Shown here piece by piece: positions 29,431-38,141 of a DNA stretch of 64,000 bases. Source of the stretch: CAVTAV01 sp963732795 (GTDB taxonomy: Bacteria > Pseudomonadota > Alphaproteobacteria > CAVTAV01); NCBI GenBank assembly GCA_963732795.1, contig CAVTAV010000001.1:1-64000 (forward strand), read 5' to 3'. The notes under the pieces are model-generated. The model was not told where the DNA came from and did not search any database. It saw nothing but the letters and a program-made list of their open reading frames with translations. The position numbers were made by a program, and so were the translations under genes. Position 1 is the first letter of the stretch; every line of letters begins with the position of its first letter.

Positions 29431-31286
29431 CCCGGAAGACCCCTACGCCCGATCCCGACGGCCGGAAGGACCGGCTGCGGCACCGCGCGGCTCACGCGTT
29501 GTTCGGCCTGCTGGTGGCGGCCTTCGTCGTGGTGGTCGGCCTGCCTTTCGCCGGGCTCCACGTCGCCTCGCTCGCCTGGCTTGCCCCGACGCCCGGTCCC
29601 GGTGTCGGCAACTACCGTGCGCTCCGCGACGAGGATATGGCGGCGCTGACGGCGTTCGCCGGTGCGGTCTGGGCCGAGCCCGACGCCATGCCGTCGAAGG
29701 GCCGGCTCGGCCGGTTCCTCGGCCAACCCTCGGGCGGGGTCTATGTGGCGCTGCGCGAGCATGGCCATCGGCTGGCCGCTGTCTGGAACGGCGACGGCAC
29801 GATCGGGACGTCGCTGGCGGCAGCGATCCGGCGCGCGCGCCATGTCGCGGGGCTCGACGGCGTGGCGGGCGAGAATGTCGTGCTCGAAGTCGATATCGCC
29901 CATGACTATCGGCGGGTGAACGACCCGGCCTCCTCGCCGCTTCTGGCCAGCAGTTCCCTCGGCGTCCTCGGGTTGGAGATCACCCGCGGCAATGTCCGCG
30001 AGAAGCTGGCGCCGACCTATATGCTGTCGACCAATCGATCCTATGCCGGCTTTATCAAGCTGTTCCGCGACAAATATGGCATCGACAAGGGCGATTTCGC
30101 GCGCACCGCCCGGCTTCGGGTCTTTGAGGCCGATCAGGTCCTGGTGAGCCTCGCACCGTCCTCCGCGCGTCTCATGACCCGCGGCAACCGGCTCGTCGAT
30201 CAGGCGGAGGTCACCGGCCCGACGCTGAAACAGGCGGTGAAGCTCGGCGCCGAGTGGCTGATCGACAACGTCCAGTCCGACGGCCGCATGGTCTATATGT
30301 ACTGGCCGAGCGCGGGCAGGGAATCCGGCGGCAACAACATGATCCGCCAATGGATGGCGACCCTCGCCATGGAGCAGGTCGCGGCCCGGATCAGCGACCG
30401 CAGCATGTGGAGCCTGATCGCCCGCAACATCCGCTACAACCTCGATCATTTCTATCGCGAAGAGGACGGGCTCGGCCTGATCGATTATCGCGGCCAAGTG
30501 AGCCTCGGCTCGGTCGCGCTTGCCGCCCTGGCGCTCCGCGAGCATCCGGGCCGCCAACGCTGGGAGAAGCAGGAAGCCGCGCTCGAGCGCACCGTGGCCT
30601 CGCTCTGGAACCAGGACGGCTCGTTCCGCACGTTCTACGAGCCCAAAGGCCGGAACGACGAGCAGAACTATTATCCGGGCGAGGCGATGCTCCTCTGGGC
30701 CACCGTCATCGCCGAAACGCACGACCGGGCGCTGCTCGATAAATATATGAAATCCTTCCGTTATTACCGCGCCTGGCATCTCGATCCCGCGAACCGCAAC
30801 CCGGCCTTCGTTCCCTGGCAGACCGAGGCGGCGGCCGTCATCTGGCACATGACCAAGGACAAGGATCTGCTGAACTTCGTCTTCGAGATGAACGACTGGC
30901 TCTTGAAGATGCAGCAGGGCCCGGACGACGTGCCCTCGCCCGAAATGGTCGGCCGGTTCTACGACCCGCATCATCGCTACGGCCCGCCCCATGCCTCGGC
31001 CGACGGGGTCTATCTCGAAGGCCTGGCCGATGCCTACCGGCTCGCGGTCGAGGTCAAGGACGTGCGGCGCCAGAACCGCTATCGCGCCGCCATGAAAGCG
31101 GGCCTCCGCCACGTTCTCCAGCTTCAATTCGCCGACGATACGGACATGTATTACGTGCCTGACAACCAGAAGGTCCATGTCCGCGGCGGCATCCGCACGA
31201 CCGAATACGACAACCGGATCCGCTGCGACAACGTCCAGCACAATGTCGTCGCCATGATCAAAGCGATCGAGGCGTTCCGGGACTGA
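29427..31286 (+). CDS. Membrane-anchored alpha/alpha-barrel-like protein, probable polysaccharide-acting enzyme, 619 aa
   Basis: I do not recognise a named family with certainty. A basic N-terminus and one membrane helix (residues about 24-46) place the bulk in the periplasm. Residues about 90-200 (GGVYVALREHGHRLAAVW, GTIGTSLAAAIRRARH) weakly resemble AMMECR1-type domains. Residues about 255-610 have spaced helix motifs such as GAEWLIDNVQSDGRMVYMYW, LGLIDYRGQVSLGSVALAAL, NYYPGEAMLLWATVIAE and HASADGVYLEGLADAYRL. These look like an alpha/alpha barrel of glycoside hydrolases, lyases or C5-epimerases. It overlaps the PEP-CTERM gene by 4 bases and is followed by NfrB- and NfrA-like genes, so a role in trimming or modifying an exported glycan is likely but inferred. 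Confidence 0.65.
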   Translation: MTRKTPTPDPDGRKDRLRHRAAHALFGLLVAAFVVVVGLPFAGLHVASLAWLAPTPGPGVGNYRALRDEDMAALTAFAGAVWAEPDAMPSKGRLGRFLGQPSGGVYVALREHGHRLAAVWNGDGTIGTSLAAAIRRARHVAGLDGVAGENVVLEVDIAHDYRRVNDPASSPLLASSSLGVLGLEITRGNVREKLAPTYMLSTNRSYAGFIKLFRDKYGIDKGDFARTARLRVFEADQVLVSLAPSSARLMTRGNRLVDQAEVTGPTLKQAVKLGAEWLIDNVQSDGRMVYMYWPSAGRESGGNNMIRQWMATLAMEQVAARISDRSMWSLIARNIRYNLDHFYREEDGLGLIDYRGQVSLGSVALAALALREHPGRQRWEKQEAALERTVASLWNQDGSFRTFYEPKGRNDEQNYYPGEAMLLWATVIAETHDRALLDKYMKSFRYYRAWHLDPANRNPAFVPWQTEAAAVIWHMTKDKDLLNFVFEMNDWLLKMQQGPDDVPSPEMVGRFYDPHHRYGPPHASADGVYLEGLADAYRLAVEVKDVRRQNRYRAAMKAGLRHVLQLQFADDTDMYYVPDNQKVHVRGGIRTTEYDNRIRCDNVQHNVVAMIKAIEAFRD

Positions 31287-31336
31287 CGCGAGAGTTTTCC
31301 ACAGGCTCTGGTTGCCTGGACTCGCCCCCGCTAACC

Positions 31337-31361
31337 CCATAATATGCCTAGATAATTATGG
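31337..31361. promoter_or_regulatory. AT-rich palindrome before the NfrB-like gene
   Basis: CCATAAT (31337-31343) and ATTATGG (31355-31361) form a perfect 7-base inverted repeat with an 11-base centre. It sits in the 105-base gap between the barrel-protein gene and the NfrB-like start (31392), in otherwise GC-rich sequence. It may be an operator or internal promoter element; no T-run supports a terminator. Confidence 0.4.
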
Positions 31362-31391
31362 TTAACGCTCCGACGATTATTTCGGGGCTTG

Positions 31392-33617
31392 ATGGGCATC
31401 GGGGGCGCTATGGCGTGGCTGGGGCTTTATGCCGCCGCCATGAGAGGGCTGTTGTTCGGGCTGGCCGCCCTAGTGGTCGCCGGCGGGATCGACGATCTGG
31501 TCGTCGATGGCGCTTATCTTACCTATCGCCTGCGACGCCGGTTTTGGCCCGATGCCGGTCCCCATGCCCTGGGCGAGGACGATCTCAAGACCCGGCCCGA
31601 GCAGCCCCTCGCCGTGATGGTCCCGGCCTGGCAGGAGGCCCGCGTTATCGCCGGTATGGCGGATAACCTGCTGCGCTCAATCGATTACGGCGACTATGCG
31701 GTTTTCGTCGGGGTCTATCCGAATGATCCGGCGACGGCGGCGGCGGTCGAGACCGTGCGCCGCCGCGATCGGCGCGTTCATATCGTCACCTGTCCGCGCC
31801 CCGGCCCCACGAGCAAGGGCGATTGTCTCAATGCGATCTATAAGGCGGCGCTCGCCTTCGGAGATCGGATGGGCAGGCCGTTCGCCGGCTTCGTGCTTCA
31901 TGACAGCGAGGATGTGGTCCATCCGCTCGAGCTTCGGCTGTTCAACCGCCTGATCCCCGAGACGGACATGATCCAGATTCCCGTGCTGCCGCTCGAACGG
32001 CGGCTGCGGGACTTCACGGGCGGGCACTATCTCGACGAATTCGCCGAGGGACACGTCAAGGAGCTGGTGGTTCGCGAGCGCCTGACCGGGGTCCTGCCGA
32101 GCGCCGGGGTCGGCTGTGCCTTCAGCCGGGCGGCCCTGGCGGCGGTCGCGCAGGGGAACGGCGGCGATCCCTTCGATCCGACGAGCGTTACCGAGGATTA
32201 TGACATCGGGCTGCGCCTCGCCTCGCTGGGTCGGCGTCAGGTGTTCATGCGCCTGCCGATCCGGCGGCTGACGCATCGACGGAACCCGCTGACCGGCCGG
32301 ATGTCGCTCAAGCCGGAAATATCGGTCATCGCGACGCGCGAATTCTTCCCCAACGCCGTGGGGGCCGCCTGCCGCCAGAAGGCGCGCTGGCAGCTCGGCA
32401 TAGCCTTCCAGGGCTGGAAGCGCTTCCGCTGGCGCGGCGGGCTCGGCTGGCGCTATGCCCTTTGGCGCGACAGGAAGGGCCATGTTGCGGCCCATATCGG
32501 GATGCTGTGCTATCTGGCGCTCGCGGGCACTGCGGTGTTTCACGGGCTCGGCCATTTTGCGCCCGAATCCGTGGGATCTTTGGTGGAGCGCGGCTCGCTG
32601 ACTTGGTGGCTCCTGCTCATCGCGACGGGGCTCCTCGTCAACCGCTCCGTTCACCGCGCGGCGGCGGTCTGGCGGCATTACGGCTGGGCTCAGGCTCTGG
32701 TCTCGATCCCGCGCCAGGCCTGGGGCCATGTGATCAACTTTCTCGCCGGGGCCCGCGCCCTCGGGCTCTATCTGAGGCATCTCGCGACCGGCAAGCCGAT
32801 CGGTTGGGACAAGACGACCCACAGCTTTCCCTCGGCCTCGGAGCTCGCGCCGTTCCGCCGCCGGCTGGGCGAGTTGCTCATCGAGCGCAATCTCGTGACC
32901 GATGCCGCGCTGGATGTCGCAATCATGCGCCAGGCCGATGACGGCGGGCCGCTCGGCGCGATCCTCGTGGATCAGGGGGCCGTGGACGAGGACGCCCTGT
33001 TCGACGTTCTGGCGGCGCAACAGGCCATCCGGCGGGTGGATCTGGATCCGCTGATGGTCCCCGACGATATTCTCAGGCTCGTCCCGCGCGGGCTGGCCAT
33101 CCGCTATTCGATCTTTCCCGTGGGCACGTCGCCCGAAGGCCGACTGATCGTGGCAAGCGACCGGATCGTGACGTCACGACGCCGCAATGTCATCGCCACC
33201 GCGCTCGGCCGTCCCGTCGAATTCCGCCTCGCGACGCGGAGCGATCTCGCCGCTGCGATCCGCTGGGGATATGAAAAATCGGCGGATCCCTTGGTTAACG
33301 AGGCGAAATCGCCCTCTATCAAGCGTTTGATCGAGGGGAAAAGGTGGTCCGCGAATGACGTGAAACAGGCGCGAAAGCGCCAAAGGCGGGCCTATCGCAG
33401 CCTCGGCGCGATCCTCGTCCGGGAAGGCGTGCTCGGTCAGGCGGAACTCGATGCCGCGATCACGCGCATGGCGCGGCACGATGGCGCGATCCTCGGCGAG
33501 TTTCTGCTGGGTCAGGGCTTGATCACCCGCCGCGAGCTCGCCCGCGCCCTCGATCTCCAGGCAGCGACCCAAATTCCGATCGGCGCGTTGCTTCAACCGG
33601 CCGGAGCGGGCGAATGA
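31392..33617 (+). CDS. NfrB-like inner membrane glycosyltransferase with MshEN (c-di-GMP) domains, about 741 aa
   Basis: A family 2 glycosyltransferase with N-terminal membrane helices, like E. coli NfrB. Motifs are LAVMVPAWQEARVIAGM near residue 75, GPTSKGDCLNAIYKAAL, HDSEDVVHPLELRLF near residue 170, and TEDYDIGLRL near residue 268. The membrane segments sit about residues 365-425. The C-terminal 245 residues hold MshEN/GspE-N repeats: RRLGELLIERNLVTDAALDV, PLGAILVDQGAVDEDALFDV, YRSLGAILVREGVLGQAELD and AILGEFLLGQGLITRRELAR. In NfrB and MshE this domain binds c-di-GMP, so the enzyme is probably switched on by it. A TTG at 31389 is an alternative start. The gene overlaps the NfrA-like gene by ATGA. 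Confidence 0.88.
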   Translation: MGIGGAMAWLGLYAAAMRGLLFGLAALVVAGGIDDLVVDGAYLTYRLRRRFWPDAGPHALGEDDLKTRPEQPLAVMVPAWQEARVIAGMADNLLRSIDYGDYAVFVGVYPNDPATAAAVETVRRRDRRVHIVTCPRPGPTSKGDCLNAIYKAALAFGDRMGRPFAGFVLHDSEDVVHPLELRLFNRLIPETDMIQIPVLPLERRLRDFTGGHYLDEFAEGHVKELVVRERLTGVLPSAGVGCAFSRAALAAVAQGNGGDPFDPTSVTEDYDIGLRLASLGRRQVFMRLPIRRLTHRRNPLTGRMSLKPEISVIATREFFPNAVGAACRQKARWQLGIAFQGWKRFRWRGGLGWRYALWRDRKGHVAAHIGMLCYLALAGTAVFHGLGHFAPESVGSLVERGSLTWWLLLIATGLLVNRSVHRAAAVWRHYGWAQALVSIPRQAWGHVINFLAGARALGLYLRHLATGKPIGWDKTTHSFPSASELAPFRRRLGELLIERNLVTDAALDVAIMRQADDGGPLGAILVDQGAVDEDALFDVLAAQQAIRRVDLDPLMVPDDILRLVPRGLAIRYSIFPVGTSPEGRLIVASDRIVTSRRRNVIATALGRPVEFRLATRSDLAAAIRWGYEKSADPLVNEAKSPSIKRLIEGKRWSANDVKQARKRQRRAYRSLGAILVREGVLGQAELDAAITRMARHDGAILGEFLLGQGLITRRELARALDLQAATQIPIGALLQPAGAGE

Positions 33618-34891
33618 CGTCGGCCCGCGCCATGGTCTGGTCGATTGCGTCACTTTCGCTGGCGCTGCCAGCCCTCGCCGCGGAGGCGCCGCGCCTGCCA
33701 TCGGAACCGATCTATCAGGCGGGGTTGGCTGTGCATTTGCGCCAGCCGGTGGTCTATCGGAACGAGGTGATGCCCGGTCGGGACCCGGCTCGCGCCAACA
33801 AGCTGTATCAGCGCGGACTAGCGCGGCAGAAAGCAGGCGACCTGGCCGGCGCGAAGCGCGATCTGGCGGCGGCAGCGGCGCTCGCCCCCGACAACGCGGC
33901 CATCAGGGCGAGTCTAGGCTATGCCCAGTCCGCCACCGGCGATCTTGCGGCGGCGCGGGCGGCGTTCGAGCAGGCTCTGGCACGCGACCCGGCGATGGCG
34001 TCGCTTTATGCCGAGATCGGCTATCTCGATCTCAGGCTCGACGACAAGCATGGGGCGGATCGCTGGTTTCGCAGCGCTGTGGACCGCTATGCCGTCGCGC
34101 CGGCCTCGGGCGCGGAGGCGAATGAGCGCGCCGAACGGATTTATCGGATGCGGAGCGAGGTCGGCCAGATCGAGAACGATGTCGATTTGGGCCTCTATTC
34201 CGTCTTTCGCCCCGGCTCCAAGGGCCCTCTGAATCCGACGGGACGGTCGCTCACCCAGTCCCAGGGCGGGGCGGAAGGGGCCTTCCGGCTACCCTTGGGG
34301 CTCGGGGCCGGCCGCACCGTCCAGGCGTTCGGCCGCGTCCTTTGGGGCTATAAGCCTGATTCCGTTCATATCCTCGGCAATTCCTATCAGGCGGGGATCG
34401 GTCTTAGGGTCAAGCCGCTCGGCCGTCAGAACCTCGTTCTGTCCATGGAACGGCTGGTCTCGCTGGGCAGCGCCGCCCGGGACGACTGGCTCGCGCGCAT
34501 CGGCTATTCCTGGTCGCTCGGCTATGGCTTCGAGCCGTTCAAGACCCGCTGGCCTTTTGTCCTGGTTTATGGCGATGCGGCGCTTGCCTTTCCGAGCGGA
34601 CCGGACCTCTTCCTCACGGGCGAAATTCGGGTGGGCGAATCCTGGCGGCTCGGCGGCCACATCGCGCTCACACCCCATCTGGTGCTGGCGGGCTCGCGCC
34701 AGGAAGACGGGCCGGTGACAACAACCCTGGTGGAGGCGGGTCCCGGCGTGGGCTTCAAATACTATTTCGACGAAACAGCCTACCGTGCGTTCGGCGCGAG
34801 CGCTGAAGTGGTGCTTCAATACCGCGCCAAGCTCGCCGGCAACAGCACCGGGACCTCCGGCGCGGCGGCAACCATGGTGCTGAGCTTCTGA
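33614..34891 (+). CDS. NfrA-like TPR/outer membrane barrel protein, 425 aa
   Basis: A signal peptide (SIASLSLALPALAAEA) is followed by two to three TPR repeats at about residues 55-150 (KLYQRGLARQKAGDLAGAKR, DNAAIRASLGYAQSATGDLA). The C-terminal half has alternating beta strands ending in a terminal Phe (ATMVLSF), as in outer membrane barrels, and resembles the NfrA C-terminal domain (HIALTPHLVLAGS, AGPGVGFKYYFDETAYRAFG, EVVLQYRAKLAG). In E. coli, NfrA is the outer membrane exporter of the glycan made by NfrB and serves as the phage N4 receptor. This version is much shorter than E. coli NfrA, with fewer TPRs. It overlaps the NfrB-like stop by 4 bases. Confidence 0.85.
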   Translation: MTSARAMVWSIASLSLALPALAAEAPRLPSEPIYQAGLAVHLRQPVVYRNEVMPGRDPARANKLYQRGLARQKAGDLAGAKRDLAAAAALAPDNAAIRASLGYAQSATGDLAAARAAFEQALARDPAMASLYAEIGYLDLRLDDKHGADRWFRSAVDRYAVAPASGAEANERAERIYRMRSEVGQIENDVDLGLYSVFRPGSKGPLNPTGRSLTQSQGGAEGAFRLPLGLGAGRTVQAFGRVLWGYKPDSVHILGNSYQAGIGLRVKPLGRQNLVLSMERLVSLGSAARDDWLARIGYSWSLGYGFEPFKTRWPFVLVYGDAALAFPSGPDLFLTGEIRVGESWRLGGHIALTPHLVLAGSRQEDGPVTTTLVEAGPGVGFKYYFDETAYRAFGASAEVVLQYRAKLAGNSTGTSGAAATMVLSF

Positions 34892-34966
34892 CCCCGGCGC
34901 GCCGCAATATTGAACGGCCCGCTGCGCGGCCCATCTTAAATTAGGAATTGTTCGGGAGGGGTCGTC

Positions 34967-35395
34967 ATGACTCGAAGCCTTATCGCACTCACCGCCCCTG
35001 TCCTGGGCCTCCTCGCCGTCCTGCCGGTCTCTCTGGCCAAGGACAAGGATGCCTCGTCGCCCGAGGGACGGAAGACGTGCATCGGCCTGAGGCAGGTCGA
35101 CCAGACCCTGATCCTGGACGACCAGAACATCGTCTACCAGATGCGCGGTGGGAAGCTCTATCTCAACACCCTGCCGAATGTCTGCGGGGGCCTGTTCAAT
35201 CAGGGAAACTACATGTACCACGGCAACAACCCGTATCGGATATGCCGAGGCGACGCTTTCACCGTGTTCCGGGTTCTCACGGGCTGCAAGCTCGGCTATT
35301 TCGACCCGCTCTCCCCGGAGAAGTTCAGTCAGATGAAGCGGGAGCGCACGGCGGCCCGTTCCGCCGGCACCAAAGGCAGCAAATCCGCAGAATAA
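34967..35395 (+). CDS. Secreted four-cysteine small protein (DUF6491-like), copy 1, 142 aa
   Basis: A signal peptide (ALTAPVLGLLAVLPVSLAKD) precedes a small domain with cysteines in KTCIGLRQVDQTLILDDQN, PNVCGGLFNQG, PYRICRGDAF and LTGCKLGYFD. The spacing, with VYQMRGGKLYLNTL between, matches the second copy at 35526-35969 and recalls DUF6491 proteins, which are secreted and of unknown function. GGGAGGGG lies 7 bases before the ATG. It follows the NfrA-like gene by 75 bases on the same strand, so it may belong to that locus. Confidence 0.75.
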   Translation: MTRSLIALTAPVLGLLAVLPVSLAKDKDASSPEGRKTCIGLRQVDQTLILDDQNIVYQMRGGKLYLNTLPNVCGGLFNQGNYMYHGNNPYRICRGDAFTVFRVLTGCKLGYFDPLSPEKFSQMKRERTAARSAGTKGSKSAE

Positions 35396-35525
35396 GCCGC
35401 GGAAGTCTTCCAGGGACAAACACTTTCAGCGACGGATTCGGCCGCCGCCGACCGTGTAACCATTGTTTGATATTGAGTCCGGGACGGGCCAATATCGCCG
35501 TCTTTAACGATTATGGGTCGCCGTC

Positions 35526-35969
35526 ATGAACCTAAAGCCTTTTCTCGTCGCGCTGACATTGGGAGCCGCGCTCCTGGCCGCCTCTGCCGTCTTCGCCGCG
35601 GATAAGGTGACGGAAGCGTCGTCCAAGGACGAGGGCCAATTCTGTATTCCTGCCCGGAACGTCGACAAGGTCATCGTCCTGAATGACTACGGCGTGGTCT
35701 ACGAAATGAAAGGCGGCGATCTCTTCCTCAATACCTTCGAAGCGCCGTGCGCCGGGCTGAGCGCCTACAACGCCTTCACGACCGAGTTCCGCAACCCCTA
35801 CCGGCTTTGCCACGGGGACAATCTGGTCGTATCGCTGACGGGGTCCTACTGCCCGCTGCGCAGCTTCAATCAGATTTCCAAAGACACGCTCAAGCGCCTG
35901 CAATACGCCGTCTATCTGGATAAACAGAGGAAGGCGAAGGAAAAAGCCAAGGAAGACGCGGCCAAATAA
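35526..35969 (+). CDS. Secreted four-cysteine small protein (DUF6491-like), copy 2, 147 aa
   Basis: A paralogue of the preceding gene. It has a signal peptide (FLVALTLGAALLAASAVFAA) and the same cysteine pattern: FCIPARNVDKVIVLNDYG, VYEMKGGDLFLNTF, APCAGLSAYN, NPYRLCHGD and LTGSYCPLRSF. The C-terminus is a Lys/Ala-rich helix (YLDKQRKAKEKAKEDAAK). The two copies share only part of their residues, so the duplication is old. Function unknown; probably periplasmic with two disulfides. It converges with the aminotransferase gene that ends 10 bases beyond. Confidence 0.75.
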   Translation: MNLKPFLVALTLGAALLAASAVFAADKVTEASSKDEGQFCIPARNVDKVIVLNDYGVVYEMKGGDLFLNTFEAPCAGLSAYNAFTTEFRNPYRLCHGDNLVVSLTGSYCPLRSFNQISKDTLKRLQYAVYLDKQRKAKEKAKEDAAK

Positions 35970-35978
35970 GCCCGGACG

Positions 35979-36824
35979 TCAGACGATCCGCCAGCTTTTC
36001 GCAAAGTCGAAATAGAGATCCTTGGCCCGCTTATAGACCGGGCCGCCGGGGTAGGACCGGTCGTCGAGCAGGATACAGGGCATGACCTTGCCGTAATTGC
36101 CCGTGCTGAACACCTCGTCCGCCGACAGCACGTCCTCATAGGTGAGGGGGACCTCCTCGACGGTATAGCCGTCGTCCGTCAACAACCCTGCGACGCGCTG
36201 CTTGGTGATGCCGTTCAGGAAGGTGCCGTTCGGGACCGGTGTCTGCACCACGCCGCCCCGCACGACCCACAGGTTCGCACTGGCGAATTCGGCCACCTTG
36301 CCCCAGGGATCGAGCATGACAGCGTTGTCGAATCCGGCGGCCCGCGCGTCCTTGAGTGCCCGCGCGCCGTTCGGATAGAGGCAGCTTGCCTTGGCCCCCG
36401 TCGGCGCAGTTTCGGGCGACGGACGGTGATAGGGCGAGAGACAGGCCTTGAAGCCGTCGAACCCCGGGAAGGGGACCTCGTAGACGGCGAGGGCGAAGTC
36501 CGTCGAAGCCGGCACCGGCACCATCATGCCATCGGTCGCATAGAACATCGGACGGACGTAATAGACGCCTTCTTTGGGCAGTCGCCGTATCGCCTCGCGG
36601 CACAATTCCTCGATCTCGCCGGCGGCGAGCGTGGGCGTCATCATCATGGTCTCGGCCGAGGCGACGAGGCGGGCGCAATGCCGGTCGAGGTCGGGCGCCA
36701 GGCCGTCAAAGGCGCGCGCGCCGTCGAACACGGTCGTCGCCATCCAGAACGCATGGTCCAGGGGACCCAGAATCAGGGGGTTTTGGTCGTACCACTTGCC
36801 GCCGTGATAAAAGAGTGCCGCCAT
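35979..36824 (-). CDS. Branched-chain amino acid aminotransferase (class IV PLP), 281 aa
   Basis: The enzyme transfers the amino group between glutamate and branched-chain 2-oxo acids. It belongs to the class IV fold: FYHGGKWYDQNPLILGPLDH at the N-terminus, VFDGARAF, RLVASAETM, GVYYVRPMFYA, PTGAKASCLYPNGARALKDA carrying the PLP lysine near residue 153, and NAVMLDPWGKVAEFASANLW with the TFLNGITKQRV phosphate-binding loop. Some class IV members act on D-amino acids or aminodeoxychorismate, but the PVPNGTFLNGITK pattern favours IlvE. It lies 11 bases downstream of the glycosyltransferase gene and is probably cotranscribed with it. Confidence 0.85.
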   Translation of the reverse strand: MAALFYHGGKWYDQNPLILGPLDHAFWMATTVFDGARAFDGLAPDLDRHCARLVASAETMMMTPTLAAGEIEELCREAIRRLPKEGVYYVRPMFYATDGMMVPVPASTDFALAVYEVPFPGFDGFKACLSPYHRPSPETAPTGAKASCLYPNGARALKDARAAGFDNAVMLDPWGKVAEFASANLWVVRGGVVQTPVPNGTFLNGITKQRVAGLLTDDGYTVEEVPLTYEDVLSADEVFSTGNYGKVMPCILLDDRSYPGGPVYKRAKDLYFDFAKSWRIV

Positions 36825-36835
36825 TTCTGCCTGCT

Positions 36836-38024
36836 TCAGCCTCGCCCGCCGCGGACGGAATCATAGACCGAGAGATACTGCTCGGTCATCACGGTCAAGC
36901 TGAAGCTCTGCTCGGCGCGGCGGCGGCCGGCGACACCGTGGGCCTTCATCAGGGCAGGCGCTTCGAGATAATCCTTCATCGCCCGCGCGAGCGCCGCCGG
37001 ATCGGCCGAAGGAACGAGGCGGCCCGTCTCACTCGTCAGAAGCTCCGGATTGCCGCCGACTTCGGTCGCGATCACCGGCAGGCCGGTTGCCATGGCTTCG
37101 AGAATCGTGTTGGAGATGCCTTCGTTGAGCGAGGGCAGGACGAAGACGTCCATCGATCTGCAGAAATTCGGGGATTTGCGAGCTCGCGCCGGGCAGCCAG
37201 GCGAGGTCGGCGACGCCGGCTTCCTCCAGCAGAGTTCGTGCCTCGGCCCGCAAGTCCCCGTCGCCGACCATGACGAGCCGCGCCGTCTCCCGCGCGCCGG
37301 ACGCGCTTTCGATCAGTTCTATGAACGCTCTCGCCAAGGTCGTCTGGTCCTTGACCGCCGCCATCCGCCCGATCGTGCCGAAAACCACGGCATTCTCGGG
37401 CGCGAAATCGGGACGAGGCCCGCCCCCCGGAAAGGCCGCCCGGCGGGGTGCTGCGGGATAGAACAGCTCGACATCCACCCCGTTGTAAATCTGCCGGATC
37501 TTCCGCTCGGGCACATGGATCGCCGTGTGAATCCAGTCCGCGATATCCTTCGAGACCGCGACATATTGCTGGACGAGCGGCGAAACGGCGCGGCGGATGA
37601 AATTGTATTTTCGATTGCGTCCCGAGAGTTCGACCATATCCCGGCCATGTTCGCCATGCACCCGGCACTTCACGCCAGCGAGCGCCGCCGGGACCACCAT
37701 GTCGATGGTCGGCAGGTTACGGGTGTGGACGATCGCGGGCCGCCATTGCCGAAGCTGGCGATAGACCGCGCCATAGATGCCGAGCGCCTTGCCTTCGCCC
37801 TTGCCGAGGGCCACGGCCTCTACATCGTCGCGGGTGATCCGCTCCTTCATGGCGAGCGAAGACTGCAATCCGATGATCGCGTGGCGGTAACGGTCCGGCG
37901 GAGTCTGATTGATCAGATTGACGATGCCGTTCTCCATACCGCCGATGCCGAACTGGCCGACGATATGGACGACGAGCGGAACTCGGCCGGTCTCTTGGGT
38001 ATTGTCGGCCGAAAGCTCGGTCAT
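36836..38024 (-). CDS. Family 4 glycosyltransferase of the PEP-CTERM/EpsH1 (XrtA) type, frame-disrupted
   Basis: The N-terminal half has LVVHIVGQFGIGGMENGIVN, LINQTPPDRYRHAIIGLQ, IVHTRNLPTIDM, CRVHGEHGRDM, ISRDL-like YVAVSKDIADWI and IRQIYNGVDVELFYP. These match the sugar transferase family TIGR03088 that is found with EpsH1 exosortase and PEP-CTERM proteins. The C-terminal domain has FVLPSLNEGISNTILEAM and GLPVIATEVGGNPEL. The frame changes once near 37155, where one surplus base separates IPEFLQ from SMDVFVLPS. Rejoined length is about 395 residues. A perfect FNR-type box lies about 120 bases upstream. It probably builds the polysaccharide made together with exported PEP-CTERM proteins. Confidence 0.85.
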
Positions 38025-38141
38025 GCACGCGCCAATGTTATCCCGTGAAGAGCCGCGGCCTTGCCCCCAACGCCATGCCGCTCGGCCCGCCGTCAGGATA
38101 CCCCAATCGACGGAGGGCCTTAAGGCCGGATACCCATTTTT

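Noticed and set aside
29196..31340. 714-codon open frame antisense to the barrel-protein gene
   Set aside because: Same GC-driven shadow effect; composition is unstructured and it overlaps two coupled genes.
31677..33020. 447-codon open frame antisense to the NfrB-like gene
   Set aside because: The sense strand has complete glycosyltransferase and MshEN motifs; the antisense product has none.
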